This document shows, in pieces, positions 8,152 through 14,815 of a stretch of DNA of 64,000 nucleotides. The notes under the pieces are model-generated. The model made no database searches and was not told where the DNA came from. It was given only the letters and a program-made list of their open reading frames with translations. Source of the stretch: Streptomyces sp. CB02009 (GTDB lineage Bacteria > Actinomycetota > Actinomycetes > Streptomycetales > Streptomycetaceae); the NCBI RefSeq assembly GCF_001905825.1, contig NZ_LIVV01000001.1, positions 289,299 through 353,298 of the forward strand, given 5' to 3'. Position 1 is the stretch's first letter, and the number at the start of each line of letters is the position of its first letter. The translations under genes were made by a program, and so were the position numbers.

Positions 8152-8385
8152 ATGCGTTCTCTCGCCGCGTCGGTCCTGGCCGTGGGCATCCTGCTGGGCG
8201 GCGCCGGTTCCGCGCTCGCCAACGACGGATTCGGGGCGGGGTACTTCTCCGCCGGCAGCGCGGGCTTCAGCTCGCACTGCTCGGTGGCCGGCGTCCCGGC
8301 CGTCTACGGCACGATCTTCACCGGCTCGTGCCACGAGGACGGCTGGGAGAAGGGCGCCGAGGGCGCGTTCCTCGGCGCGCACTGA
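8152..8385 (+). CDS. Small secreted protein of unknown function
   Basis: 77 residues beginning with a clear Sec signal peptide (MRSLAASVLAVGILLGGAGSA, cleavage after ALA at about residue 23). The mature part of about 54 residues is rich in Gly, Ser and Phe and holds two cysteines (HCSVAG and GSCHEDG) that could form one disulfide. A GAGGAG ribosome site lies 8 bases upstream. It is followed at once by a strong hairpin, so it is a single-gene unit. I do not recognise the family. Confidence 0.8.
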   Translation: MRSLAASVLAVGILLGGAGSALANDGFGAGYFSAGSAGFSSHCSVAGVPAVYGTIFTGSCHEDGWEKGAEGAFLGAH

Positions 8386-8396
8386 CCTGACGCACC

Positions 8397-8429
8397 GGCC
8401 CGGGCGAGGACGCAGCCCTCGCCCGGGCC
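8397..8429 (+). terminator. Strong hairpin after the small secreted protein
   Basis: A perfect 13-bp stem, GGCCCGGGCGAGG paired with its complement around a 7-base loop, begins 11 bases after the stop. There is no T run, as is common for Streptomyces terminators. Confidence 0.7.
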
Positions 8430-8508
8430 CGCACGGCGGACGGGCCGGTGACCTGGGGGAGTGGGGGACCGGGACACCCCACCCTCCGATCATGGGAGAC
8501 TCGCCCCC

Positions 8509-9735
8509 ATGAACGGCAAGGCGACGACGACCCGGACACGGCTGGACAGGGGGCGCAACGCGCTCGGCCCCGCACTGGAGCTGGTGCACACCGGCAGGGC
8601 TCCCACCAGGGCCGTCCTCACCGCCGAGCTCGGCGTCACCCGCGCCACCGCCGGCGCGGTCGCCGCCGAACTCGAGGCCCTCGGCCTCATCCGCGTGGAC
8701 TCCAACCCCGGCGCCGCCGCCGGTTCCCAGGGCCGCCCCAGCCACCGCCTCGCCGTCGACGAGAAGGGCCCCGTCGCCCTGGCCGCCCAGGTCCACGCCG
8801 ACGGCTTCCGTGCCGCACTCGTCGGCCTCGGCGGCACCATCGTGGCCACCGTCCCCGGCTGCGTCACCGTCTCCGCCGACCCGGCCCAGGTCCTCGGCGA
8901 GGTCGTCGAGGCAGGAGTCGCCCTGCTCAGGGAGAGCGGCCGCCGCTGCGTCGGCGCGGGGCTCGCCGCCCCCTCGGCCGTGGCGGAGCCCGAGGGCACC
9001 GCGCTGAACCCGCTGCACCTCGCCTGGCCCGCCGGTGCGCAGGTCCGGGAGATCTTCGCCGAGCGGGTACGGGCCGCCGGCATCGACGGCCCCGCCTTCA
9101 CCGGCAACGACGTGAACCTCGCCGCCCTGGCCGAACACCGCCACGGCGCGGGCCGCGGCGCCCGCGACCTGCTCTGCGTGGCCACCGGCCACCGCGGGGT
9201 CGGCGGCGCGCTCGTCCTGGACGGCCGCCTCCACACCGGCAGCGCGGGCCTGGCCCTGGAGGTCGGCCACCTCACGGTGAACCCGGAGGGACGCGCCTGC
9301 CACTGCGGCAGCCGCGGCTGCCTGGACGTGGAGACCGACCCGCTCGCCTTCCTCACCGCCGCCGGCCGTGCACCGGGCCCCGAGGTGTCCCTGCTCCAGC
9401 AGGCCCGCGACCTGCTGCGCACGAGCCCCGACGACCCGGGCGTACGGGTCGCGGTGGGCGAGCTGATCGACCGTCTGGGCCTCGGCCTCGCGGGCCTGGT
9501 GAACATCCTCAACCCCGACCGGATCATCCTGGGAGGCCTCCACCGCGAGCTCCTGGACGCCGATCCGGAGCGCCTCCGCGCGGTCGTCGCCGACCGCAGC
9601 CTGTGGGGCCGCAGCGGCGGAGTGCCGATCCTCCCCTGCACCCTGGACCACAACAGCCTCGTCGGCGCCGCGGAGCTGGCATGGCAGCCGGTCCTGGACG
9701 ACCCGCTGGCGGCCCTGAGCCGAGAGCGGGTCTGA
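8509..9735 (+). CDS. ROK family transcriptional regulator
   Basis: 408 residues. An N-terminal winged helix (TRAVLTAELGVTRATAGAVAAEL) at about residues 30-55 is followed by a ROK sugar-kinase-fold domain with the GNDVNLAALAEH segment and the zinc motif CHCGSRGC. The usual kinase phosphate loop DxGGT is replaced by a diverged HADGF region, so it is a sugar-sensing repressor rather than a kinase. The ATG at 8509 is preferred over GTG 8461 because the extra 16 residues resemble no ROK protein. Its target is not obvious; the nearby MFS gene is one candidate. Confidence 0.92.
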   Translation: MNGKATTTRTRLDRGRNALGPALELVHTGRAPTRAVLTAELGVTRATAGAVAAELEALGLIRVDSNPGAAAGSQGRPSHRLAVDEKGPVALAAQVHADGFRAALVGLGGTIVATVPGCVTVSADPAQVLGEVVEAGVALLRESGRRCVGAGLAAPSAVAEPEGTALNPLHLAWPAGAQVREIFAERVRAAGIDGPAFTGNDVNLAALAEHRHGAGRGARDLLCVATGHRGVGGALVLDGRLHTGSAGLALEVGHLTVNPEGRACHCGSRGCLDVETDPLAFLTAAGRAPGPEVSLLQQARDLLRTSPDDPGVRVAVGELIDRLGLGLAGLVNILNPDRIILGGLHRELLDADPERLRAVVADRSLWGRSGGVPILPCTLDHNSLVGAAELAWQPVLDDPLAALSRERV

Positions 9736-9776
9736 CAGCCCGCCGCCCGCGGTTCCGGCCCGGCCCGGCCCGGCCC

Positions 9777-9794
9777 GCTCCGCGCGAGCGGAGC
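9777..9794. terminator. Hairpin between convergent genes
   Basis: GCTCCGC-GCGA-GCGGAGC, a perfect 7-bp stem with a tetraloop, lies in the gap between the ROK gene and the convergent SRPBCC gene. It could serve either direction. Confidence 0.5.
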
Positions 9795-9857
9795 CGACGC
9801 GGCGCATGACAGGGCGCCCGGCAGTACGCCCGACAGCGCGCCCGGCCGTCAGGGGCG

Positions 9858-10331
9858 TCACGCCTGGGGGTCGGCCCGCCCCTCGGCCAGCGCGGCCAGC
9901 CGCTCCAGGGCCGTCCGCGTACCGGCCTCGTTGTCGGCGGGGGCCACGCCGTCGGGCACCCCTGCGTGCACGAGGAGCACTTCCGTGCCGCCCTCCAGGG
10001 CGATCAGGGTCGTGGTGAGGGTCATGGGGCCCTGAAGCGCCGGGTCGGAGGTCTCGAACTCGGTTACCTCGACGACCCGTTCGTCCGGAAGCAGCTCCAC
10101 GAAGCGCCCGTGGTACGTGCCCGTGCGGGCCCCCGACTTGCCGGTGCCGTCCGCGCCGTCGTACGTGAGGGAGACCCGGAAGACGCCCCCCTCGCGCGCG
10201 TCGAACTCATGGACCTCGCAGGTCATCCCGTACGGCACGCGCCAGCGCGCGACCGCCTCCGGGTCCAGCAGGGCCCGGTAGACGGCCGAGGGCGGGGCGT
10301 CGACATGGCGGGACACGCGCGTGGTGTACAC
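9858..10331 (-). CDS. SRPBCC/AHSA1-type protein
   Basis: 157 residues with the START/Bet v1-like fold of the AHSA1 group: an N-terminal strand VSRHVDAPPSAVYRALLDPEAVARW, then DAREGGVFRVSLTY and GTYHGRFVELLPDERVV. These small hydrophobic-pocket proteins bind lipids or aromatic compounds. GTG start at 10331. It begins 9 bp after the lipoprotein gene stop, so the two probably share a transcript. Confidence 0.88.
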   Translation of the reverse strand: MYTTRVSRHVDAPPSAVYRALLDPEAVARWRVPYGMTCEVHEFDAREGGVFRVSLTYDGADGTGKSGARTGTYHGRFVELLPDERVVEVTEFETSDPALQGPMTLTTTLIALEGGTEVLLVHAGVPDGVAPADNEAGTRTALERLAALAEGRADPQA

Positions 10332-10340
10332 GTCTCCAGG

Positions 10341-11024
10341 CTAGAGGCTGAGCGCGTCCTCCGCGTTCGTCATCCACGCGGTCACCGAGTTCTTGTCCGG
10401 CGACACGTACAGACCTGGGGTCGAGGCCTTGAGCGGCTTCTGCTCCAGGTCGGAGTCGGTGCTCATCGTCATCGCGATGGAAGCGACGGTCTTCCCCTTG
10501 CCGTCCTTGAGGCCGCCCATGAGCCCCGCGTACGCCGACTGCCCCGGCGCCAGCCGGATCGCGTCCTCGATGCCGGGGGCCGGACCCCGCTCGACGGCCC
10601 GCCCGTCGAGGTCGCCGAAGGCGACGACCGGGTGTCCCAGCGCACGGCAGGGCTTGCCGCTCTTGTTGGTGATCTTCAGCAGGTAGCTGCTGGTGGTGGG
10701 CTCCGCCAGGGTGGCGGTGAAGGTCACGTCGTAGGTGCTGCACGGGAACACGTCGTAGTCGGGGTCGGCCGGGGGAGTCGGCGTCGCGGGCTTCGAGGGG
10801 GCCGGAGGCTTCGTGGAGGCATCGGTCGGCGCCGTGGTCGGTGCCTCGGTCGGGGGCTCCGTGGGGGCCTTCGTCGGTGCGCCCGTCGGTGTCACGGGCG
10901 TCGACGGCGTCGCCGACGGTGCGGCGGGACTCCCTGCCGCCCCGTCCTTGCCGGGCCCGCAGGCGGTCAGCGCGACGGCGGCGAGGGTGACGAGGACGAC
11001 GGCGGATCTGCGGACGGTGCTCAT
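10341..11024 (-). CDS. DUF4232 lipoprotein
   Basis: 227 residues with a lipoprotein signal peptide (lipobox LTAC, lipidated Cys at about residue 22). A Pro/Thr/Ala-rich spacer of roughly 70 residues built on repeated APTEAPT-like units comes next, then a DUF4232 domain (TITNKSGKPCRALGHP-type region and two Cys). Such proteins sit on the outer face of the membrane; their role is unknown. The spacer probably spans the cell wall. The ATG at 11024 is fixed by the signal peptide. Confidence 0.88.
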   Translation of the reverse strand: MSTVRRSAVVLVTLAAVALTACGPGKDGAAGSPAAPSATPSTPVTPTGAPTKAPTEPPTEAPTTAPTDASTKPPAPSKPATPTPPADPDYDVFPCSTYDVTFTATLAEPTTSSYLLKITNKSGKPCRALGHPVVAFGDLDGRAVERGPAPGIEDAIRLAPGQSAYAGLMGGLKDGKGKTVASIAMTMSTDSDLEQKPLKASTPGLYVSPDKNSVTAWMTNAEDALSL

Positions 11025-11264
11025 GACGGTGTCCCCCGATGAGAAGCGCGCAGGGCGCGGTGACGAGCGAGTCGGCCGGATGATCGAACCGACCAGGGCC
11101 GAGCCTGGTCGGCCCCGATTCCCAGAATCCCGAAGAAACTTCACGGCTTGGTGACGGCGGCTTGCCGAAATCACCACGGCGACGGCCGGGTGAACCCCCG
11201 CCGCGCGCCTCCGCGACCGGAAACCCGTGGCCGGTGCCCCGGGGACGACGTACCGTTCCGCCTC

Positions 11265-12035
11265 ATGACCTCTTCCGATCATGAACTGCCGCCGCGACTC
11301 GGCAGCCTCACCTTCCACAGTCCGCTCTCCGAGGCCCGCGCGGCCCGGATGGTCGCGCGGCTCGCCGCCGTCGAGCCCGCCGAGGTGCTCGACATCGGCT
11401 GCGGCTGGGGCGAGTTGCTGCTCCGTGTCGTCGAGGCCGCACCGGCGGCCAAGGGCGCGGGCATCGACATCAACGGCGAGGACCTGGCCCGCGGCCGGGC
11501 GCTGGCCGAGGCCCGTGGCCTCGGCGACCGCGTCGAGTTCGTCGAGGAGTCGGCGCTCGGCACCGACCGGGGACCCGTCGACGTGGTCCTCTGCCACGGA
11601 TCGAGCCAGGCCCTCTGCGACCCCGAGCAGCCGCACGACCTCTCCGCGGCCCTGGGCGAACTCCGCCGCCTCGTCAGGCCCGGAGGACACGTCGTGCTCG
11701 GGGAGTGCTTCTGGGAGCGCACTCCCACGGACGAGGAGCTGGCCGGGATGTGGCCGGGCGCGAACGAGGGGGAGCACACCTCCCTCGGCACCCTCGTCGA
11801 CCTCGCGGTCGAGGCGGGCTTCCGGCCCGCGTGGATCGAGACGGCGACCGCCGAGGAGTGGGAGGAGTTCGAGTCGGGCTACCGGTACGACACCGAGCTC
11901 TGGCTCGCCGTCCACCCCGACCACCCGCTCGCCGCCGAGACCCGGGAGCGCGTCGACCGGCAGCGCTCGACGTGGGTGAACGGCTACCGGCGTGTCCTGG
12001 GCATGGCCTATCTGACGCTCGTCGCCGTGGCCTGA
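11265..12035 (+). CDS. Class I SAM-dependent methyltransferase
   Basis: 256 residues of Rossmann-type methyltransferase. Motif I is VLDIGCGWGELLLRV (about residues 43-57), motif II is GIDINGEDLARG with the acidic residue for the ribose, and DVVLCHGSSQAL is followed by LRRLVRPGGHVVLGE as motif III. The ATG at 11265 gives the usual N-terminal length. Substrate unknown. It is divergent from the lipoprotein gene and convergent with DUF4865. Confidence 0.9.
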   Translation: MTSSDHELPPRLGSLTFHSPLSEARAARMVARLAAVEPAEVLDIGCGWGELLLRVVEAAPAAKGAGIDINGEDLARGRALAEARGLGDRVEFVEESALGTDRGPVDVVLCHGSSQALCDPEQPHDLSAALGELRRLVRPGGHVVLGECFWERTPTDEELAGMWPGANEGEHTSLGTLVDLAVEAGFRPAWIETATAEEWEEFESGYRYDTELWLAVHPDHPLAAETRERVDRQRSTWVNGYRRVLGMAYLTLVAVA

Positions 12036-12089
12036 CCGACCGGGCTCAGGCGGACGCCGAGGCCGCCCCGCCCCTGGTCACGCCCCCCC

Positions 12090-12153
12090 GGTCACGACTG
12101 CCCCCGGTCACCACTGCCGCCCGGTCACCACTGCCCCCCCGTTCACCACTGCC
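12090..12153. repeat. Short tandem copies of the DUF4865 gene end
   Basis: GGTCACCACTGCC or a one-base variant occurs four times at 16 to 18 bp spacing (12090, 12106, 12123, 12141). On the minus strand each copy reads GGCAGTGGTGA, the last codons and stop of DUF4865, so the gene's terminal sequence has been duplicated downstream three more times. Confidence 0.75.
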
Positions 12154-12727
12154 GCCCCGCCCCCAACAGCTCCCGCCCCGGCGCGGACAGGTGCAGGACG
12201 CGGAAGCGGTCGCCCTCGTCGGCGGGCGCTTCCCCGTCGGCCCACAGGGTGAACGCGAGCAGCTCCCAGCGGCGCGGATCGATCGCCAGCGCGGAGGCCA
12301 CCACGCCGTCCCGCCGCGCCTCGCGCGCGTGCCGGGCCACCGCGTCCGCCACAGCCTCGCCGGGCGGGGCCCCTTCCCCCAGCGGGGCCCTGCGACGCGT
12401 CGCGCCGACCGGTGCGGCACGGGACGCGGGCCCCTCCTCGTACGCCAGGCCCGTCCAGTGCTGCACCACGGGCCGGCCGAAGTCGTTCACGATGCCCTGG
12501 AAACCCGGGCCCCAGAGGAAGGAGTTCATGCCCTCGGGGGCGGCCCACAGATAGAACGGCGCGTACTGGTTGACCGGTGACGCGTCCCCGCGTTCCCGCA
12601 CCAGGTACGCCTTCAGACCGAGCCCCGGGAAGTCGTCGAGCAGATGGCCCCTGGTCGCCACCCGCGTGCGGATGATCCCCATGTCGTAGTCGGCGGGCAG
12701 GGTGATCTCGTACTGCATGGCGTGCAC
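12143..12727 (-). CDS. DUF4865 family protein
   Basis: 194 residues. It carries the recognisable DUF4865 start MQYEITLPADYDMGIIRTRV and the central APFYLWAAPEGMNSFLWG region. No catalytic function is known for the family. GTG 12727 has a GGGAG ribosome site 7 bases upstream, so I prefer it to ATG 12718. It follows the TetR gene by 35 bp on the same strand, a pairing that repeats in other actinomycetes, and is probably under that regulator. Confidence 0.85.
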   Translation of the reverse strand: MHAMQYEITLPADYDMGIIRTRVATRGHLLDDFPGLGLKAYLVRERGDASPVNQYAPFYLWAAPEGMNSFLWGPGFQGIVNDFGRPVVQHWTGLAYEEGPASRAAPVGATRRRAPLGEGAPPGEAVADAVARHAREARRDGVVASALAIDPRRWELLAFTLWADGEAPADEGDRFRVLHLSAPGRELLGAGRQW

Positions 12728-12762
12728 GGGAAGGCTCCCATCGTCTCTCGGGGCAGGTCTGT

Positions 12763-13332
12763 TCAGCCGGCGGCGGTACGGGGGGCGAGCAGGCCCAGCA
12801 ACCCGCGCACGGAACTGTCGAAGGGCTCCCGCGCCCCTGTCGCGCGCGCCAGCACATAACCGCCCTGGACGGTGGCCAGGACGGTCGCGGCGATGTCCCG
12901 CGCCTGGAGGGAGGTGTTCAACTCGCCGCTGTCCAGGCCCTCCTGGGCGACCTCGGCGATGCGGTCCCGCAGCTGCCCGAGCACCTCGTCGACCGGCGCG
13001 CGCAGCACGGGATCGGCGACGACCTCGGGATCCATCGTCAGCCTGCCCAGCGGGCAGCCCCGCAGGACGTCCCGCTCGCGCAGCAGATAGGCCTCGATGC
13101 GGGAGTACGCGGTGCCGTCACCGCTCAGGACGGCCTCGGCGGCGGCGCTCATCTCCTCGGCCGTCCGCCGGATCGCGGCCAGCGCCAGATCGGGCTTGCC
13201 CGCGAAGTGGTGGTACATGCTGCCCTGCCCCGCTCCCGCCGCCTGCTGCACGGCCTTGGGGCTGGTCCCCACGTACCCCCGCTCCCAGAGGAGCTCGCGG
13301 GTCGCCTCGATCAGTCGCTCGGAGGTGCTCAT
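12763..13332 (-). CDS. TetR/AcrR family regulator
   Basis: 189 residues with an N-terminal helix-turn-helix (TSPKAVQQAAGAGQGSMYHHF, residues about 23-43) and a ligand domain containing LRGCPLGRLTMDPEV, the Cys-Pro-leu-Gly signature of the YxaF/LmrA-like TetR group. The start at 13332 lies 8 bp from a near-perfect operator palindrome, which implies autoregulation of the TetR-DUF4865 operon. Confidence 0.9.
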   Translation of the reverse strand: MSTSERLIEATRELLWERGYVGTSPKAVQQAAGAGQGSMYHHFAGKPDLALAAIRRTAEEMSAAAEAVLSGDGTAYSRIEAYLLRERDVLRGCPLGRLTMDPEVVADPVLRAPVDEVLGQLRDRIAEVAQEGLDSGELNTSLQARDIAATVLATVQGGYVLARATGAREPFDSSVRGLLGLLAPRTAAG

Positions 13333-13340
13333 GACCGCAC

Positions 13341-13360
13341 TGTACATACCAGTAGGTACA
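13341..13360. promoter_or_regulatory. TetR operator palindrome
   Basis: TGTACATACC-AGTAGGTACA, two 10-base half sites with 8 of 10 matching positions and no spacer, directly upstream of the TetR start. Its TACC/GGTA core is typical of operators for this TetR subgroup. Confidence 0.65.
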
Positions 13361-13547
13361 GAACGGAAGGAGGGCCGGAGCCGCCCCGTACTCCCGCCGT
13401 CGTACACGCGATGCCGCTGCCCGTACGACGCGCCCGACCCCCGCCCGGAGGGAGTCTCGAACCACGGAACAAGACCCCTACCGCGCACCGGTCACGGCGC
13501 ACCCGCCACAGGGCCCCGACCGCGGCGCTCCGAGGAGCTGAACCCCC

Positions 13548-13847
13548 ATGAACACACTCGCCCACGCGGGCCCCGGCCCGTGGGCCCTTCTCTTCCCCCT
13601 CGTCTGGGCGGTGGCGGTCGTCGGCATCGTCACGGTCGCCCGCCGCGCCGGCTGGCGCCGCGGCCGCGGCCCGTGGCGCGACGGCGGCCCCGGCCGCGCC
13701 GAGGGGCCGGACGACCGCTCGCCCATCGCCCTCCTCGGTCACCGCTTCGCCGCCGGGGAGATCGACGAGGACGAGTACTGGCGCCGCCTGACCGTCCTGG
13801 AGGAGCAGTTCGGCCGCCGTACCGACTCCAAGGGGCGCCGGGCATGA
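13548..13847 (+). CDS. SHOCT-domain membrane protein
   Basis: 99 residues. One N-terminal membrane helix (WALLFPLVWAVAVVGIVTVA) is followed by a basic linker and a C-terminal SHOCT domain, the short two-helix motif LLGHRFAAGEIDEDEYWRRLTVLEE. SHOCT domains mediate oligomerisation. Its stop overlaps the ABC ATPase start by 4 bases (ATGA), so it belongs to that operon and may be an accessory or regulator of the exporter. It has a good GAGGAG ribosome site. Confidence 0.85.
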   Translation: MNTLAHAGPGPWALLFPLVWAVAVVGIVTVARRAGWRRGRGPWRDGGPGRAEGPDDRSPIALLGHRFAAGEIDEDEYWRRLTVLEEQFGRRTDSKGRRA

Positions 13848-14815
13848 CCACCAGCGAGAAGCGCCCGCGGACCGTGCCCGCCGCCGGCCCCGCAGCCGTC
13901 CGTGTCGTCGACGCCGTCAAGGTCTACGGGCGCGGCGACACGGAGGTCAGAGCCCTGGACGGGGTGAGCGTCGACTTCCCCGTCGGCCGCTTCACCGCCG
14001 TCATGGGTCCTTCGGGCTCCGGCAAGTCCACCCTGATGCACTGCGCCGCCGGGCTCGACACGCTCACCTCCGGCGCCGCCCTCCTCGGCGACACCGACCT
14101 CGCCACGCTCGACGAACGCCGTCTGACGCTGCTGCGCCGCGACCGGATCGGCTTCGTCTTCCAGGCCTTCAACCTGCTGCCGACCCTCACCGTCGCCGAG
14201 AACATCACCCTCCCGCTGGACCTGGCCGGCCACCCCGTGGACCGGGAGCGCTTCAACCGGATCGTCGACACGGTCGGGCTCCGCGACCGCCTCCACCACC
14301 GGCCGAGCGAGCTCTCCGGCGGACAGCAGCAGCGGGTGGCCGTCGCCCGCGCGTTCGCCAGGGACCCGGACGTCGTCTTCGCCGACGAACCCACGGGCAA
14401 CCTCGACTCGCGCTCCGGCGAGGAGGTGCTGAGCCTGCTCGGCCGTACCGTGCGCGAGACCGGCCGCACGGTCGTCATGGTCACCCACGACCCGGTCGCC
14501 GCCGCCCACGCCGACGAGGTGATCTTCCTCGCGGACGGGCGTCTCGTCGACCGGATGGAGGCCCCCACGGCCGACCGGGTCCTCGACCGCATGAAGGCGT
14601 TCGAGACGACGACCGGGGCCGGGACAGGCACCGGGGCCGGGGCCGGGGCCGGGGCCGAGGCCGAGGTCGGGGTCGGGACCGGGGCCCGTCCTGCCGGGGC
14701 CCGCCCGGCCGACGGCCGCCCGACCGGCCCGGAGCCCGGCGGCCACGATCCGACCGGCCCCACCCCCGCCGACGGGCACCCGAGCTCCCTCACCTCGGGG
14801 GGTGTGTCCCCATGA
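13844..14815 (+). CDS. MacB/LolD-type ABC transporter ATP-binding protein
   Basis: 323 residues. Walker A is GPSGSGKST, the Q loop is FVFQAFNLLPTLT, the signature is LSGGQQQRVAVARA, Walker B is VVFADEPTGNLDS, and the switch His lies in VTHD. This is the mechanotransmission (type VII) ABC class. The last ~85 residues are an odd Gly/Thr/Ala/Pro low-complexity tail coded by hexanucleotide GGGGCC-like repeats (14611-14690) with no counterpart in the family. It overlaps the permease start (ATGA). Confidence 0.95.
   Translation: MTTSEKRPRTVPAAGPAAVRVVDAVKVYGRGDTEVRALDGVSVDFPVGRFTAVMGPSGSGKSTLMHCAAGLDTLTSGAALLGDTDLATLDERRLTLLRRDRIGFVFQAFNLLPTLTVAENITLPLDLAGHPVDRERFNRIVDTVGLRDRLHHRPSELSGGQQQRVAVARAFARDPDVVFADEPTGNLDSRSGEEVLSLLGRTVRETGRTVVMVTHDPVAAAHADEVIFLADGRLVDRMEAPTADRVLDRMKAFETTTGAGTGTGAGAGAGAEAEVGVGTGARPAGARPADGRPTGPEPGGHDPTGPTPADGHPSSLTSGGVSP

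Noticed and set aside
8461..8508. Upstream GTG start for the ROK regulator
   Set aside because: It adds 16 residues unlike ROK N termini and overlaps the likely promoter; ATG 8509 gives the usual start.
13097..13843. Long upstream extension of the ABC ATPase frame
   Set aside because: It runs through the SHOCT gene and antisense to TetR; ATG 13844 overlaps the SHOCT stop in normal operon fashion.
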